Of a stretch of DNA of 64,000 bases, positions 53,170 to 60,767 are shown in pieces. The notes beneath the pieces were generated by a model. That model was not told where the DNA came from, did not search any database, and was given only the letters and a program-made list of their open reading frames with translations. Origin of the DNA: Schauerella fraxinea. Lineage in GTDB: Bacteria; Pseudomonadota; Gammaproteobacteria; Burkholderiales; Burkholderiaceae_B. The position numbers and the translations under genes were made by a program. Location of the stretch: the NCBI GenBank assembly GCA_030849965.1, contig JAVDKL010000003.1, positions 62,001 to 126,000 of the forward strand. The letters run 5' to 3'. Every line of letters starts with the position of its first letter. Position 1 is the first letter of the stretch.

Positions 53170-53198
53170 CCCGATCGGCGCGCGATGCGCCAATCGGG
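53170..53198. terminator. Strong hairpin between the TTT permease and isochorismatase genes
   Basis: CCCGAT-C-GGCGC / GCGCC-A-ATCGGG forms an 11-bp stem with one internal mismatch and a five-base loop. It lies 22 bp after the TctA-like stop. No U-run follows, so it is only a possible terminator. Confidence 0.4.
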
Positions 53199-53219
53199 AG
53201 GCGTACGCCAGTTCTGGCG

Positions 53220-54608
53220 TCAGGCCAGGCCCGTCACCCGCAAGAGCGCAGGCACCGTCAGGATGGCGATGTAGAACCCCATGAACTGCACGCCGGTATT
53301 GAACCCAAAATGGCGTGACAGCAACCCTCCCATCAAGCCCATCGTGAGGATGACCAGGAAGCCCATGATGCCGCCTTCCCAGATGCTGATCACGAAAATC
53401 AGGCCGATGAACGTGGCGATGATGGCTTCATGGCTCAACTTGCGCGAGACGAACAAGGCCGCGCGGTGCGCGAAGTTCATCGTCAGGGGATAGGCGATCA
53501 GCGCCGCGAGCAGCACCGCCAGCAAGCCGTATCCCAGAAACTCCCAATGCGACAGCATCGTGTGCAGGTTGTTGACTTCGCCGGTAGCCGCGTCGATCGT
53601 GAAACGCGGCGGCGCATTGAACAGCGGCGCGGCGGGGCCGGCTGCAACCGGGCTCAACGGCAGGCCGAACGCGATCAACGGAATCAGCGCCTCGGCGATA
53701 TAGGTGGCTTCGGTCACGCCATTGCGCGCGGCCAGCACCGTGGTCATCCGGTGATAGGCGTGCTTCACGCGTGAACCCACCATCTCACCCATCAACACGG
53801 TCATCGCCACGGGGCTGAACACGAATGTGGCGCTGGAGATCGCGGCGGTGATCGCCGTCCATTTACGCTGCGTGCGGTCCAGGACTTTCAACGGATTGGG
53901 AAAGTAGCCGGACCAACTGCGCACGTCGGGCGAAAGCGAAAATTTGCGCGGGCTGTCGCGCTGCATGCGCTTATTGTCGACTGGCGAAATCGACGCGAAC
54001 AGGTCGGCGATCAAGGGCCCGATCGCAATGCCCAGGAAGTAGCTGATCGTCAGTCGTGCGTCGTACTTGAGGCTCACCGCTTGCAGCGCCATGATGATCG
54101 TCACGAACGGCACCAGCAGGGCCACCGAGGCCCAGCGGCCCGGTGAGAAGTACGCAATCATCAGCGCCGCAGCGAAGAAGATCCAGGGCGCCGACTTGGT
54201 GATCGCGGGGCCGAACGGTGCGAGCAATACGGCAAACAGCACCGCGAGCGGCACGGCGATGAAGGCCGCGATGAACGCGCCCGAAATCATCTTGCGCAAG
54301 GCGATGTGCGGCACGCCGAGATTGCGCAGCGCGGTGGCGTGCGCAAGCAACGGTGTGGCGAGCGTGTCGCCCGGTATCCCCAACAACGTGGTGGGAATGG
54401 CGTGGGTCATGTGCTTGGCGACCGCACCTGCCAGAAAGAAGGTCAATACGCCGGCGGGCGGCACGCCCAGCAATACGACGAGCAGGGTCAGCGGCGCCAG
54501 CGTGGCCGTCTCGTCCGTGCCCGATACCAGACCGAGCGCGGAGAAGATCACCGCGCCCAGCAACCCCATCGATACGGCGACGAGGATGTCGGTTATGAGG
54601 GTTTCCAT
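53220..54608 (-). CDS. TctA-like permease of the tripartite tricarboxylate transporter family
   Basis: The 462-residue, multi-helix inner-membrane protein carries the duplicated TctA pattern: LLGAVIFSALGLVSGTDETA, TTLLGIPGDTLATPLLAHAT in half one and EATYIAEALIPLIAFGLPLS in half two. It is somewhat shorter than the usual 500 residues. The partner membrane protein is encoded 15 bp upstream and HMG-CoA reductase before that, so the imported compound is probably mevalonate or a related hydroxy acid. No Bug/TctC binding protein is in this operon, so one would have to be supplied from elsewhere or not be needed. AAGGATC precedes the ATG. Confidence 0.85.
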   Translation of the reverse strand: METLITDILVAVSMGLLGAVIFSALGLVSGTDETATLAPLTLLVVLLGVPPAGVLTFFLAGAVAKHMTHAIPTTLLGIPGDTLATPLLAHATALRNLGVPHIALRKMISGAFIAAFIAVPLAVLFAVLLAPFGPAITKSAPWIFFAAALMIAYFSPGRWASVALLVPFVTIIMALQAVSLKYDARLTISYFLGIAIGPLIADLFASISPVDNKRMQRDSPRKFSLSPDVRSWSGYFPNPLKVLDRTQRKWTAITAAISSATFVFSPVAMTVLMGEMVGSRVKHAYHRMTTVLAARNGVTEATYIAEALIPLIAFGLPLSPVAAGPAAPLFNAPPRFTIDAATGEVNNLHTMLSHWEFLGYGLLAVLLAALIAYPLTMNFAHRAALFVSRKLSHEAIIATFIGLIFVISIWEGGIMGFLVILTMGLMGGLLSRHFGFNTGVQFMGFYIAILTVPALLRVTGLA

Positions 54609-54623
54609 GTCGGATCCTTGTTC

Positions 54624-55097
54624 TTATTTTGGTGTGGGGGAGGATGCGGTCGCAGACGGGGATGTACTGCCGGCCCGCGCCTCTTCCTCGAGCTTTTTCT
54701 CGTAGTCGGCAAACAGGTCGTACAGCCCCACTTCGCGCATCTCTGCGGCCACCTCGGGCGGTAGATCGGCGAGCTTGCCCAGCCCGCCGGCTTCGCCGGC
54801 CAACTCTGCCATCGCCGCGTCGCGCCAATGCGGGTCGCTGTTGTGCTCTTCGAGTACGACGCGTTTCGGCGCAAACAGCTTGGCGCAAAGGGCGCCTGCG
54901 ACGAGGCAGCCGCCCAGTCCGATCAGCATGGCGTAGGAGCCCGCCATGGCCGGCTGGGCAACCACGCCGAGCAAGAAGTGGCGCGCCACCAGGAACGCGG
55001 TCAGGCTGATCACCGCCCCGATCACGATGGCCCACAGCAGATGGCGCGAGTCGACGGTGTCGCCCCACACTTCGATCAATTTCAAAGGCTTGGTCAT
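54624..55097 (-). CDS. Small membrane protein, probable TctB-like partner
   Basis: The 157-residue protein has two hydrophobic helices (LLWAIVIGAVISLTAFLVAR and YAMLIGLGGCLVAGALCAKL) followed by a charged cytoplasmic tail (EVAAEMREVGLYDLFADYEK, KLEEEARAG). True TctB proteins have four helices, so this is at best a reduced version; it is identified mainly by lying directly before the TctA-like gene. GGAAGAG precedes ATG 55097. The gene lies 75 bp after HMG-CoA reductase on the same strand. Confidence 0.7.
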   Translation of the reverse strand: MTKPLKLIEVWGDTVDSRHLLWAIVIGAVISLTAFLVARHFLLGVVAQPAMAGSYAMLIGLGGCLVAGALCAKLFAPKRVVLEEHNSDPHWRDAAMAELAGEAGGLGKLADLPPEVAAEMREVGLYDLFADYEKKLEEEARAGSTSPSATASSPTPK

Positions 55098-55172
55098 GTG
55101 TCTCTTCCGCTCAAGGTTGCCGGCGATGGTGCTCGCCGGTTCGTAGCCGCGGGAGGCCCCGCGGGTGCTGCG

Positions 55173-56459
55173 TTATGACGCTTGGCGTTCGGCCAGGTAC
55201 TGCGCCGCCACTTCGGTACGGACATCGCCTGCCGCCACCATGCGCTTGACCACCCAGTCCACATCCGCGCCGGTGGCGCCGGCGCTCAATGCGATGTTGC
55301 GGGCGTGCAGCGCCATGTGGCCGCGCTGGATGCCCTCGGTGGACAAGGCGCGCAAGGCGCCCATGTTCTGCGCCAACCCGACGGCCACGACCACTTCGGC
55401 CAGCTCCTGCGCCGACTTGATATCGAGAATCTTGAGCGCCAAGCGCGCCAACGGATGGGTCTTGGTCGCGCCGCCCACGAGCCCCACCGGCATCGGCATC
55501 TCGATCGAGCCCACGAGGTCGCCATTATTCGCGATCTCCCAGGTGGTGAGCGACGTGTATTGGCCGCTGCGGCAAGCATACGCATGCGCCCCGGCTTCCA
55601 CGGCGCGCCAGTCGTTGCCGGTGGCCACGATCACGGGATCGATGCCATTCATGATGCCCTTGTTGTGCGTGGCGGCACGATAGGGGTCGACCGCGGCAAA
55701 CTCATACGCGTCGACGATGCCATTGATGACGTCTTCACCGCTGTAGGCCTTCGTGGTGAGCACCTCAGGACTGAACCGTGCGCGCGCTCGCGCCAGGCGC
55801 AAATCCGCGAGGTTGGACAAAATGCGCAGGCGCACCTTGCCGCCGGTGACGCTCTCGATATGGCCGGCGACCGCTTCGGCCATCGTGTTGACGGTATTGG
55901 CACCCATGGCATCGCGCACGTCGACGATCAAATGCGTCACAACCATCGGACCGCGTTTGGTATCCGGAAACACATGCACTTCGATGTCGCGGCAGCCACC
56001 GCCCAAGCCGATCAGCACCTTGTCGCGGCTGTTCGCGATGCGCAGGATCTCTTCGCGCGCTTGCAGAATGGCCTGGCGGGCGCCGTAGGGATCGGACACG
56101 TCGATCAATTGCACCTGGGCGCGCATGATCGGGCCGGTCGACGAGGTTTGAAAACCGCCAGATTCGCGCGCCAGCTTGGCCATGAAGGACGCGGCTGCCA
56201 CCACGGACGGCTCTTCCACCACCATCGGCACAAGCACGTCGCGGCCATTGACGGTGAAGTTGCCTGCCACCGCAAACGGCAGCTCGAACGTGCCGATCAC
56301 GTTCTCGATCATGCCGTCGGCGGTCTCCAGCGGCAGGGCGCCCGGCTGGGCGAGCTGCGCTTTCTCGGGGGCGGTGAAGCCGGCGGTTTCGGCGATGTGG
56401 TCCAGCCGCTGAGCGGGGGTCAACGCGCGAAAGTTGGGGAGACGGGAGTCGAGTGCCAT
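55173..56459 (-). CDS. mvaA: Class II (degradative) 3-hydroxy-3-methylglutaryl-CoA reductase
   Basis: At 428 residues it has the length of Pseudomonas mevalonii HMG-CoA reductase, and the catalytic residues fall on the numbers I recall for that enzyme: E83 ([10 protein letters not shown]), K267 ([11 protein letters not shown]), D283 (ATGNDW) and H381 (QRGHMALH). D146 (SRDKVLIG), which in that enzyme favours NAD(H), is also present. Thus it should run oxidatively, turning mevalonate plus CoA into HMG-CoA for use as carbon source. HMG-CoA lyase is not in the window. It is the first gene of an operon with a TctA-like permease. A 13-codon leader ORF and a hairpin lie upstream. AGGAG lies 11 bases before the ATG. 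Confidence 0.94.
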   Translation of the reverse strand: MALDSRLPNFRALTPAQRLDHIAETAGFTAPEKAQLAQPGALPLETADGMIENVIGTFELPFAVAGNFTVNGRDVLVPMVVEEPSVVAAASFMAKLARESGGFQTSSTGPIMRAQVQLIDVSDPYGARQAILQAREEILRIANSRDKVLIGLGGGCRDIEVHVFPDTKRGPMVVTHLIVDVRDAMGANTVNTMAEAVAGHIESVTGGKVRLRILSNLADLRLARARARFSPEVLTTKAYSGEDVINGIVDAYEFAAVDPYRAATHNKGIMNGIDPVIVATGNDWRAVEAGAHAYACRSGQYTSLTTWEIANNGDLVGSIEMPMPVGLVGGATKTHPLARLALKILDIKSAQELAEVVVAVGLAQNMGALRALSTEGIQRGHMALHARNIALSAGATGADVDWVVKRMVAAGDVRTEVAAQYLAERQAS

Positions 56460-56560
56460 GGAAATAGGGCTCCTGATGAACAATGTGAGGGCGGTGCGCA
56501 GGCGGTTCGAGCGCGTGACGCCGCAGGCCGAAAGCGCTGCGGGAGCGGCGTCGCGCGGGC

Positions 56561-56602
56561 TTAAGGCGACAGCGGCGGCGAGAGGGCGTGGCGGTGGTGC
56601 AT
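56561..56602 (-). CDS. Putative 13-residue leader peptide upstream of HMG-CoA reductase
   Basis: The ORF encodes [13 protein letters not shown] and is preceded by CAGGAGACAAACC, a near-ideal ribosome site with correct spacing. It has three His in the first five residues and a Pro-Pro pair near the end. It ends 101 bp before the reductase ATG, and an inverted repeat lies between. The layout resembles attenuation or translational-coupling leaders, but no transcript is known and such a short ORF could be fortuitous. Confidence 0.4.
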   Translation of the reverse strand: MHHRHALSPPLSP

Positions 56603-56681
56603 GGTTTGTCTCCTGGCGGCTGCCATATAGGCGGCTCTGATTTTGAGTCGTCATTGTCCAGGGACGTGCGCGCTCGACCTA

Positions 56682-56696
56682 TGTGGAAAGCCCACA
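56682..56696. promoter_or_regulatory. Inverted repeat in the HMG-CoA reductase promoter region
   Basis: TGTGG-AAAGC-CCACA, about 80 bp upstream of the leader ORF. The half-site spacing fits a dimeric regulator; the PucR-type protein encoded upstream is the nearest candidate. Confidence 0.45.
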
Positions 56697-56823
56697 CATT
56701 TTTGGCAGGAAAGTGGAGAATTGTGCCTTCTCGCCGCGCCACCGAGGTATCGGACGATCGACTGCGTGTGCGCGTCGCCGATCTCTGCGGACGCTCCAAC
56801 GGTCGCGTAGCCCCGCCCAGACT

Positions 56824-58779
56824 TCAACGTGGCTGGCGCAGCCGCTGCAGGCGCAACGCCATATGGATGTCCAGCGCACGACCGTTGCTGTGCCAATCCG
56901 GCAGCGCGCCCGCGATGGCATCCAGTCGTTGCCGCAAGGTGTTGACGTGAATGTCGAGCGCGCGGGCGGTCGCGCTGGCATTGCGTCCCGCATCCAGATA
57001 AGTGAGCAAGGTGTGGCACAAGTCGCTCGCGCGGCTCGCGTCGCCGGCCGCCAACGCGCCCAGGGTCGCGCGAATGAACGCAGCGATGTCGTCATCGTTG
57101 CGCCCGTCGAAGAGCCGCGCGTACAGCGCCAATTCGGCCTCGTGCGCTGCGGTGCCGTCGCGTCCCAGGGCTGCGAGCAAGGCCACGCAGCGCTGCAACG
57201 ACGCCAGCACGTGCGGCAAATGCTTGAGCGGTGCGGGATCGGCGTCGACGCAGGTAACGGCCAAGCCAGGCTTGAGCGCCACGCACGCCAGCATCTCATG
57301 CGCGAGCGAGGCTGTGCTTGTGCCGGCACTCACGCCAATGATGTGGCCGTCGTAAAACTCGAACAGCGTGGCATCGCGCTTGATCGCGGTTTGCAGACGC
57401 TTCAACACGTATTGCGCATCGCCGTCGATCACGGCAGCGATGGCCAGCGTGAGCGGTTGGCGCGTATCGAGCCCGAGCGCATTGAGGTGCGCGGTGTCGG
57501 TGGGACCCACTTCGCGGTGCGGATCGAATACCGCGCGCAGGAGATCGACGCGGCTGCCGAGTCCAGCGTAGCTGGCGCGCTCTTGCGATAACAGCACCAT
57601 GCCCGCCACCAAGGCCGCCCGCTCCAGCGTGCCGGTTTCGAGGTGCGTGAGATCCTGAGACGTGGTGATGGCCAATCCGCCCAGCAGCCCGGCGCCGCTG
57701 GTGATCGCCGCGACGCGGCACGTACGGCCGCCGTTTTCATAAGCCAGCACGGACCTGCCCTGCGATCGGCTGGTGAACAACGCGGCGTGAATGAGATCCT
57801 GCTCGGCGTACGGCAGCACATCCCAAGCGGCAGCGTTGTCGGACCAGACGCTGGGTTGCTCGCTTTCATCCAGCACGACCACATCGCCATCGAGCAGGTC
57901 GGCGACCATGGCGACCACGTCGTGCAGGCTGCCGCCGCGCGCCACCAAAGCCGTCAGCTTCTCGTGCGCATCGGCGGCAAACTGGGTCGCTTCGGCTTGC
58001 GCCTGCAATTGCGCGTTGGCGGCGCTGGTCTGGGCCAGCGCCACTTCGTTCTCAGCAAACAAACGCGCATTCTCGATCGCTACCGAGGCATGCGACGCCA
58101 GGGTGGTCAGGATCGACGTTTCCCAAGGCGAATAGGGGCGGGCGTAGCGATCGCCGACGAACAACACGCCCAGTACCCGCTCGCCGATGAGGAGCGGCAC
58201 GCCGAGAATGGCGCGGATGTGCTCGTCGCGCACGCCGTGATCGATGCCTTGGGTGTGCGAAAAGCGCCCGTCCGACATGTAGTCGGTCGAACTGTAGGGC
58301 GCGCGGGTGCGTGCGACGTGGCCGCAGATGCCGATATCGCCCGGTACGCGGATGCGCTTGAAACGTTCGGAAAACGCGCCATCGGTGGCGCGCACGTAGA
58401 AGTCGCCTTCGGCCGCGTCGTAGATGGACAGATAGCCGACGTCGCTGGCGACGAGCTGCCGGGCGCGATGCACGATGGCGGCCAGTACACGGTCGACGTC
58501 GCGCAGCGCGGTCAGATCCTGGGCCGAGTCGATCACGGCCAACAGACCCCGCTCCTTTTGCTGGTGCAGTTCGATCCGTTCGCGAATCGCCAGCGCCAGG
58601 CGAACCTGTTCGCGTACCTGATCCCGGCCTGCGGAAGAGGTTGCCTGCGCCGCCATCCGCGCCAACAGATCGGCGTAGTCGTCCGGCGTGGCCTCGCGGC
58701 TCAGGAGCTCGAGCAGCAGCGACGCGGTCGTGTCGGCGGCGATATCGCCTGGCGTTCGTTCGGGGAGTGCTGAGGTCAT
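56824..58779 (-). CDS. GAF-domain PucR/CdaR-type transcriptional regulator
   Basis: The 651-residue protein has an N-terminal helical region, a GAF sensor domain at roughly residues 65-240 (RDVDRVLAAIVHRARQLVAS, GDIGICGHVARTRAPYSS, LGVPLLIGERVLGVLFVGDR), a short coiled coil, a central GGDEF-like domain of the CdaR type, and a C-terminal PucR helix-turn-helix (ARALDIHVNTLRQRLDAIAG). PucR-type activators control catabolic operons and respond to the inducing compound through their sensor. It is encoded between hutG (upstream, 41 bp) and the HMG-CoA reductase operon (downstream), and most likely controls one or both. Start 58779 has no clear ribosome site. Confidence 0.88.
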   Translation of the reverse strand: MTSALPERTPGDIAADTTASLLLELLSREATPDDYADLLARMAAQATSSAGRDQVREQVRLALAIRERIELHQQKERGLLAVIDSAQDLTALRDVDRVLAAIVHRARQLVASDVGYLSIYDAAEGDFYVRATDGAFSERFKRIRVPGDIGICGHVARTRAPYSSTDYMSDGRFSHTQGIDHGVRDEHIRAILGVPLLIGERVLGVLFVGDRYARPYSPWETSILTTLASHASVAIENARLFAENEVALAQTSAANAQLQAQAEATQFAADAHEKLTALVARGGSLHDVVAMVADLLDGDVVVLDESEQPSVWSDNAAAWDVLPYAEQDLIHAALFTSRSQGRSVLAYENGGRTCRVAAITSGAGLLGGLAITTSQDLTHLETGTLERAALVAGMVLLSQERASYAGLGSRVDLLRAVFDPHREVGPTDTAHLNALGLDTRQPLTLAIAAVIDGDAQYVLKRLQTAIKRDATLFEFYDGHIIGVSAGTSTASLAHEMLACVALKPGLAVTCVDADPAPLKHLPHVLASLQRCVALLAALGRDGTAAHEAELALYARLFDGRNDDDIAAFIRATLGALAAGDASRASDLCHTLLTYLDAGRNASATARALDIHVNTLRQRLDAIAGALPDWHSNGRALDIHMALRLQRLRQPR

Positions 58780-58820
58780 CGGTGGGTGGGGCGCGGCGGA
58801 GATGCCGCGCCCGCTGCCGC

Positions 58821-59615
58821 TCAGCGCGGCAGTGCCGCGAACACGTTTTCGACCATGCGCTTCAAGTGCGGCTGGATCTTGGCAGCCAGATCCTCGCGAT
58901 AGCCGAACGGCGCCGTCTCGTCCATGTAGATGCACTGGCTCATTTCGAGCTGCACGGCATGGATACCTTGCTCGGGTTGGCCATAATGACGCGTGATGTA
59001 GCCGCCCTTGAAGCGGCCGTTGACCACCGACGTGAACGGCATGGCGGCCGCACTCGCCGCGGCCGCTTCATGCACGCTCGGCGCACAACTCGCACCGCCG
59101 AACGTGCCGATATTCAGGTCCGGCAATTGACCGTCGAACAAGCGGGGCAGCTGGCTCGCAATCGAATGCGCTTCCCACAGGAGTACATGCCCGTGGATCG
59201 CGCGCAAGCGCTCGAGTTCGGCGCGCAGGGCGTCGTGGTATGGCCGCCAGAACGTGTCGACACGCGTGGCCACATCGGCATCCGATGGTTGATCGGGGGC
59301 GCCATACAACGGTTCGCCGCGGAACGTTTCGGTCGGGCACAGGCTGGTGGTGGTTTGGCCGGGATACAGGCTTTCGCCGTTGGCGGGACGGTTCAAATCG
59401 ATCACGTAGCGCGAATAATTGGCTTCGAGCATCGAGCCGCCCAGGGCATGCGTGAAGTCGTACAGGCGCGCCAGGTGCCAGTCGGTATCGGCCACGATTT
59501 GCGCCGCGGGCGTCATGGCGCCAGCATAGGGTTCAGGGAGCAATGCGCCGCCGTGCGGAATCGACACGACGAGCGGCACAGTGCCGGAAGTGAGCGTATA
59601 GATAGGTGGGTTCAT
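58821..59615 (-). CDS. hutG: N-formylglutamate deformylase
   Basis: The 264-residue enzyme splits N-formylglutamate into formate and glutamate, the last step of one histidine degradation route. Family blocks are PLVVSIPHGGALLPEPYA, YVIDLNRPANGESLYPG with CPTETFRGEPLY, LLWEAHSIAS and AVQLEMSQCIYMDE. Start 59615 fits the family N-terminus; 53 open codons upstream look unrelated, and no clear ribosome site is seen. No other hut gene is nearby. The downstream gene on the same strand encodes the PucR-type regulator. Related N-formyl or N-acyl amino acids could be the real substrate. Confidence 0.92.
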   Translation of the reverse strand: MNPPIYTLTSGTVPLVVSIPHGGALLPEPYAGAMTPAAQIVADTDWHLARLYDFTHALGGSMLEANYSRYVIDLNRPANGESLYPGQTTTSLCPTETFRGEPLYGAPDQPSDADVATRVDTFWRPYHDALRAELERLRAIHGHVLLWEAHSIASQLPRLFDGQLPDLNIGTFGGASCAPSVHEAAAASAAAMPFTSVVNGRFKGGYITRHYGQPEQGIHAVQLEMSQCIYMDETAPFGYREDLAAKIQPHLKRMVENVFAALPR

Positions 59616-59813
59616 AGGCGAAAGTCTACTGCAACGGGGCAGGCTGAGCGGGCCGTCCGGGGCACAATACCCCGCTCGGCGTGGGAATGGCGTAAGGTGC
59701 GGCCAGCGGTTTGTCTGAAAGCGCGGCACATCGCTTGCTAAAACATGCTGCTTTGCTGAAAATAAGTTTGGCAAGAAACGGTCGAGCCGGCCTCAAATCC
59801 GATTGGAGAACCT

Positions 59814-60680
59814 GTGGGTAGTGCGCAAACCGCTGTCGTGCCTTTGCATTCCCAAGTCTTGGCGTTCGCGGCCGCCGTGCCCGACCGGCCGCGCCAATCG
59901 GGGTCGTCGTCGACGTCGGATGCCGATGCCGGATCGATGCCCGGCTGCGGCCGCTGCAAGAATGCTGCAGCGCTCGATTTCGAGTTCACCTTCGCCTATC
60001 AGCCAATCGTGCAGTTGAGCACGCGCAGTGTGTATGCGCATGAGGCATTGGTGCGCGGGCCAAATGGCGAGTCGGCTGCCTCGGTACTGGCGCAGGTCAA
60101 TGACGACACGCGTTATTCCTTCGATCAGGCGTGCCGCGTGCAAGCCATCCGCGGCGCGGCAGCGTTGGGGATGAAGGAATCCCTGTCCATCAATTTCCTG
60201 CCCAACGCCGTGTATCAGCCCAAGGCCTGCATTCAAAGCACGTTCGAAGCGGCGCGCACCTACGGCTTTCCGATCGAACGCATCATCTTCGAAGTCACCG
60301 AAGGTGAGCAAGTGCAGGATCGCCCGCATCTGGTCAACATCTTCCGTGAGTACAGCCGCTTCGGCTTTCGCACGGCGATCGACGATTTCGGCGCGGGATA
60401 TGCCGGATTGAGTTTGCTGTCGGAGTATCAACCCGACATCGTCAAGATCGACATGGAACTGGTACGCGACGTCGATCGCAATCTCCCCAAACAGGCGATC
60501 GTGCTCGGCATCGTTTCGATGTGCCGGGCGCTTGACGTGCAAGTGTTGGCCGAAGGCATCGAGACGATCGCGGAGCGCAATTTTCTGCGCGATGCCGGGG
60601 TCGATCTGATGCAGGGCTATTTCTTCTGCAAGCCGGCCTTCAAGGCGCTCGGCCGGGTCGATCCCGCCGTGTTCGATTAG
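59814..60680 (+). CDS. EAL-domain cyclic di-GMP phosphodiesterase
   Basis: The 288-residue protein is essentially one EAL domain, so it hydrolyses c-di-GMP and favours motility over attachment. EALVR (residues 77-81), SINFLPNAVY, FEVTEGEQV, IDDFGAGYAGLSLL, VKIDMELV, LAEGIET and MQGYFFCKP are all present, so the metal and catalytic residues look complete. A CGRCKN pair lies just before the domain (residues 45-48), perhaps a small metal or redox site. Translation starts at GTG 59814 after TTGGAG. There is no membrane helix or other sensor domain. Confidence 0.93.
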   Translation: MGSAQTAVVPLHSQVLAFAAAVPDRPRQSGSSSTSDADAGSMPGCGRCKNAAALDFEFTFAYQPIVQLSTRSVYAHEALVRGPNGESAASVLAQVNDDTRYSFDQACRVQAIRGAAALGMKESLSINFLPNAVYQPKACIQSTFEAARTYGFPIERIIFEVTEGEQVQDRPHLVNIFREYSRFGFRTAIDDFGAGYAGLSLLSEYQPDIVKIDMELVRDVDRNLPKQAIVLGIVSMCRALDVQVLAEGIETIAERNFLRDAGVDLMQGYFFCKPAFKALGRVDPAVFD

Positions 60681-60767
60681 CCGGCCCGCGAGCGCCGCGC
60701 ACGCGCGCGGTGTCACTGCCACGTCATACGTCAGCCTCAGAATCGCTTCGCCAAACGAGGAGAATCT

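Larger units (their letters stand above)
56460..56823. other. Leader/promoter region of HMG-CoA reductase
   Basis: These 364 bp separate the GAF-PucR gene (upstream, same strand) from HMG-CoA reductase. They hold an inverted repeat TGTGG-N5-CCACA (56682-56696), a 13-codon ORF with an excellent ribosome site (56561-56602) and a hairpin CCGCAG-N10-CTGCGG (56521-56542) between that ORF and the reductase start. The reductase frame is open for 65 codons upstream but has no family resemblance there. Confidence 0.6.
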
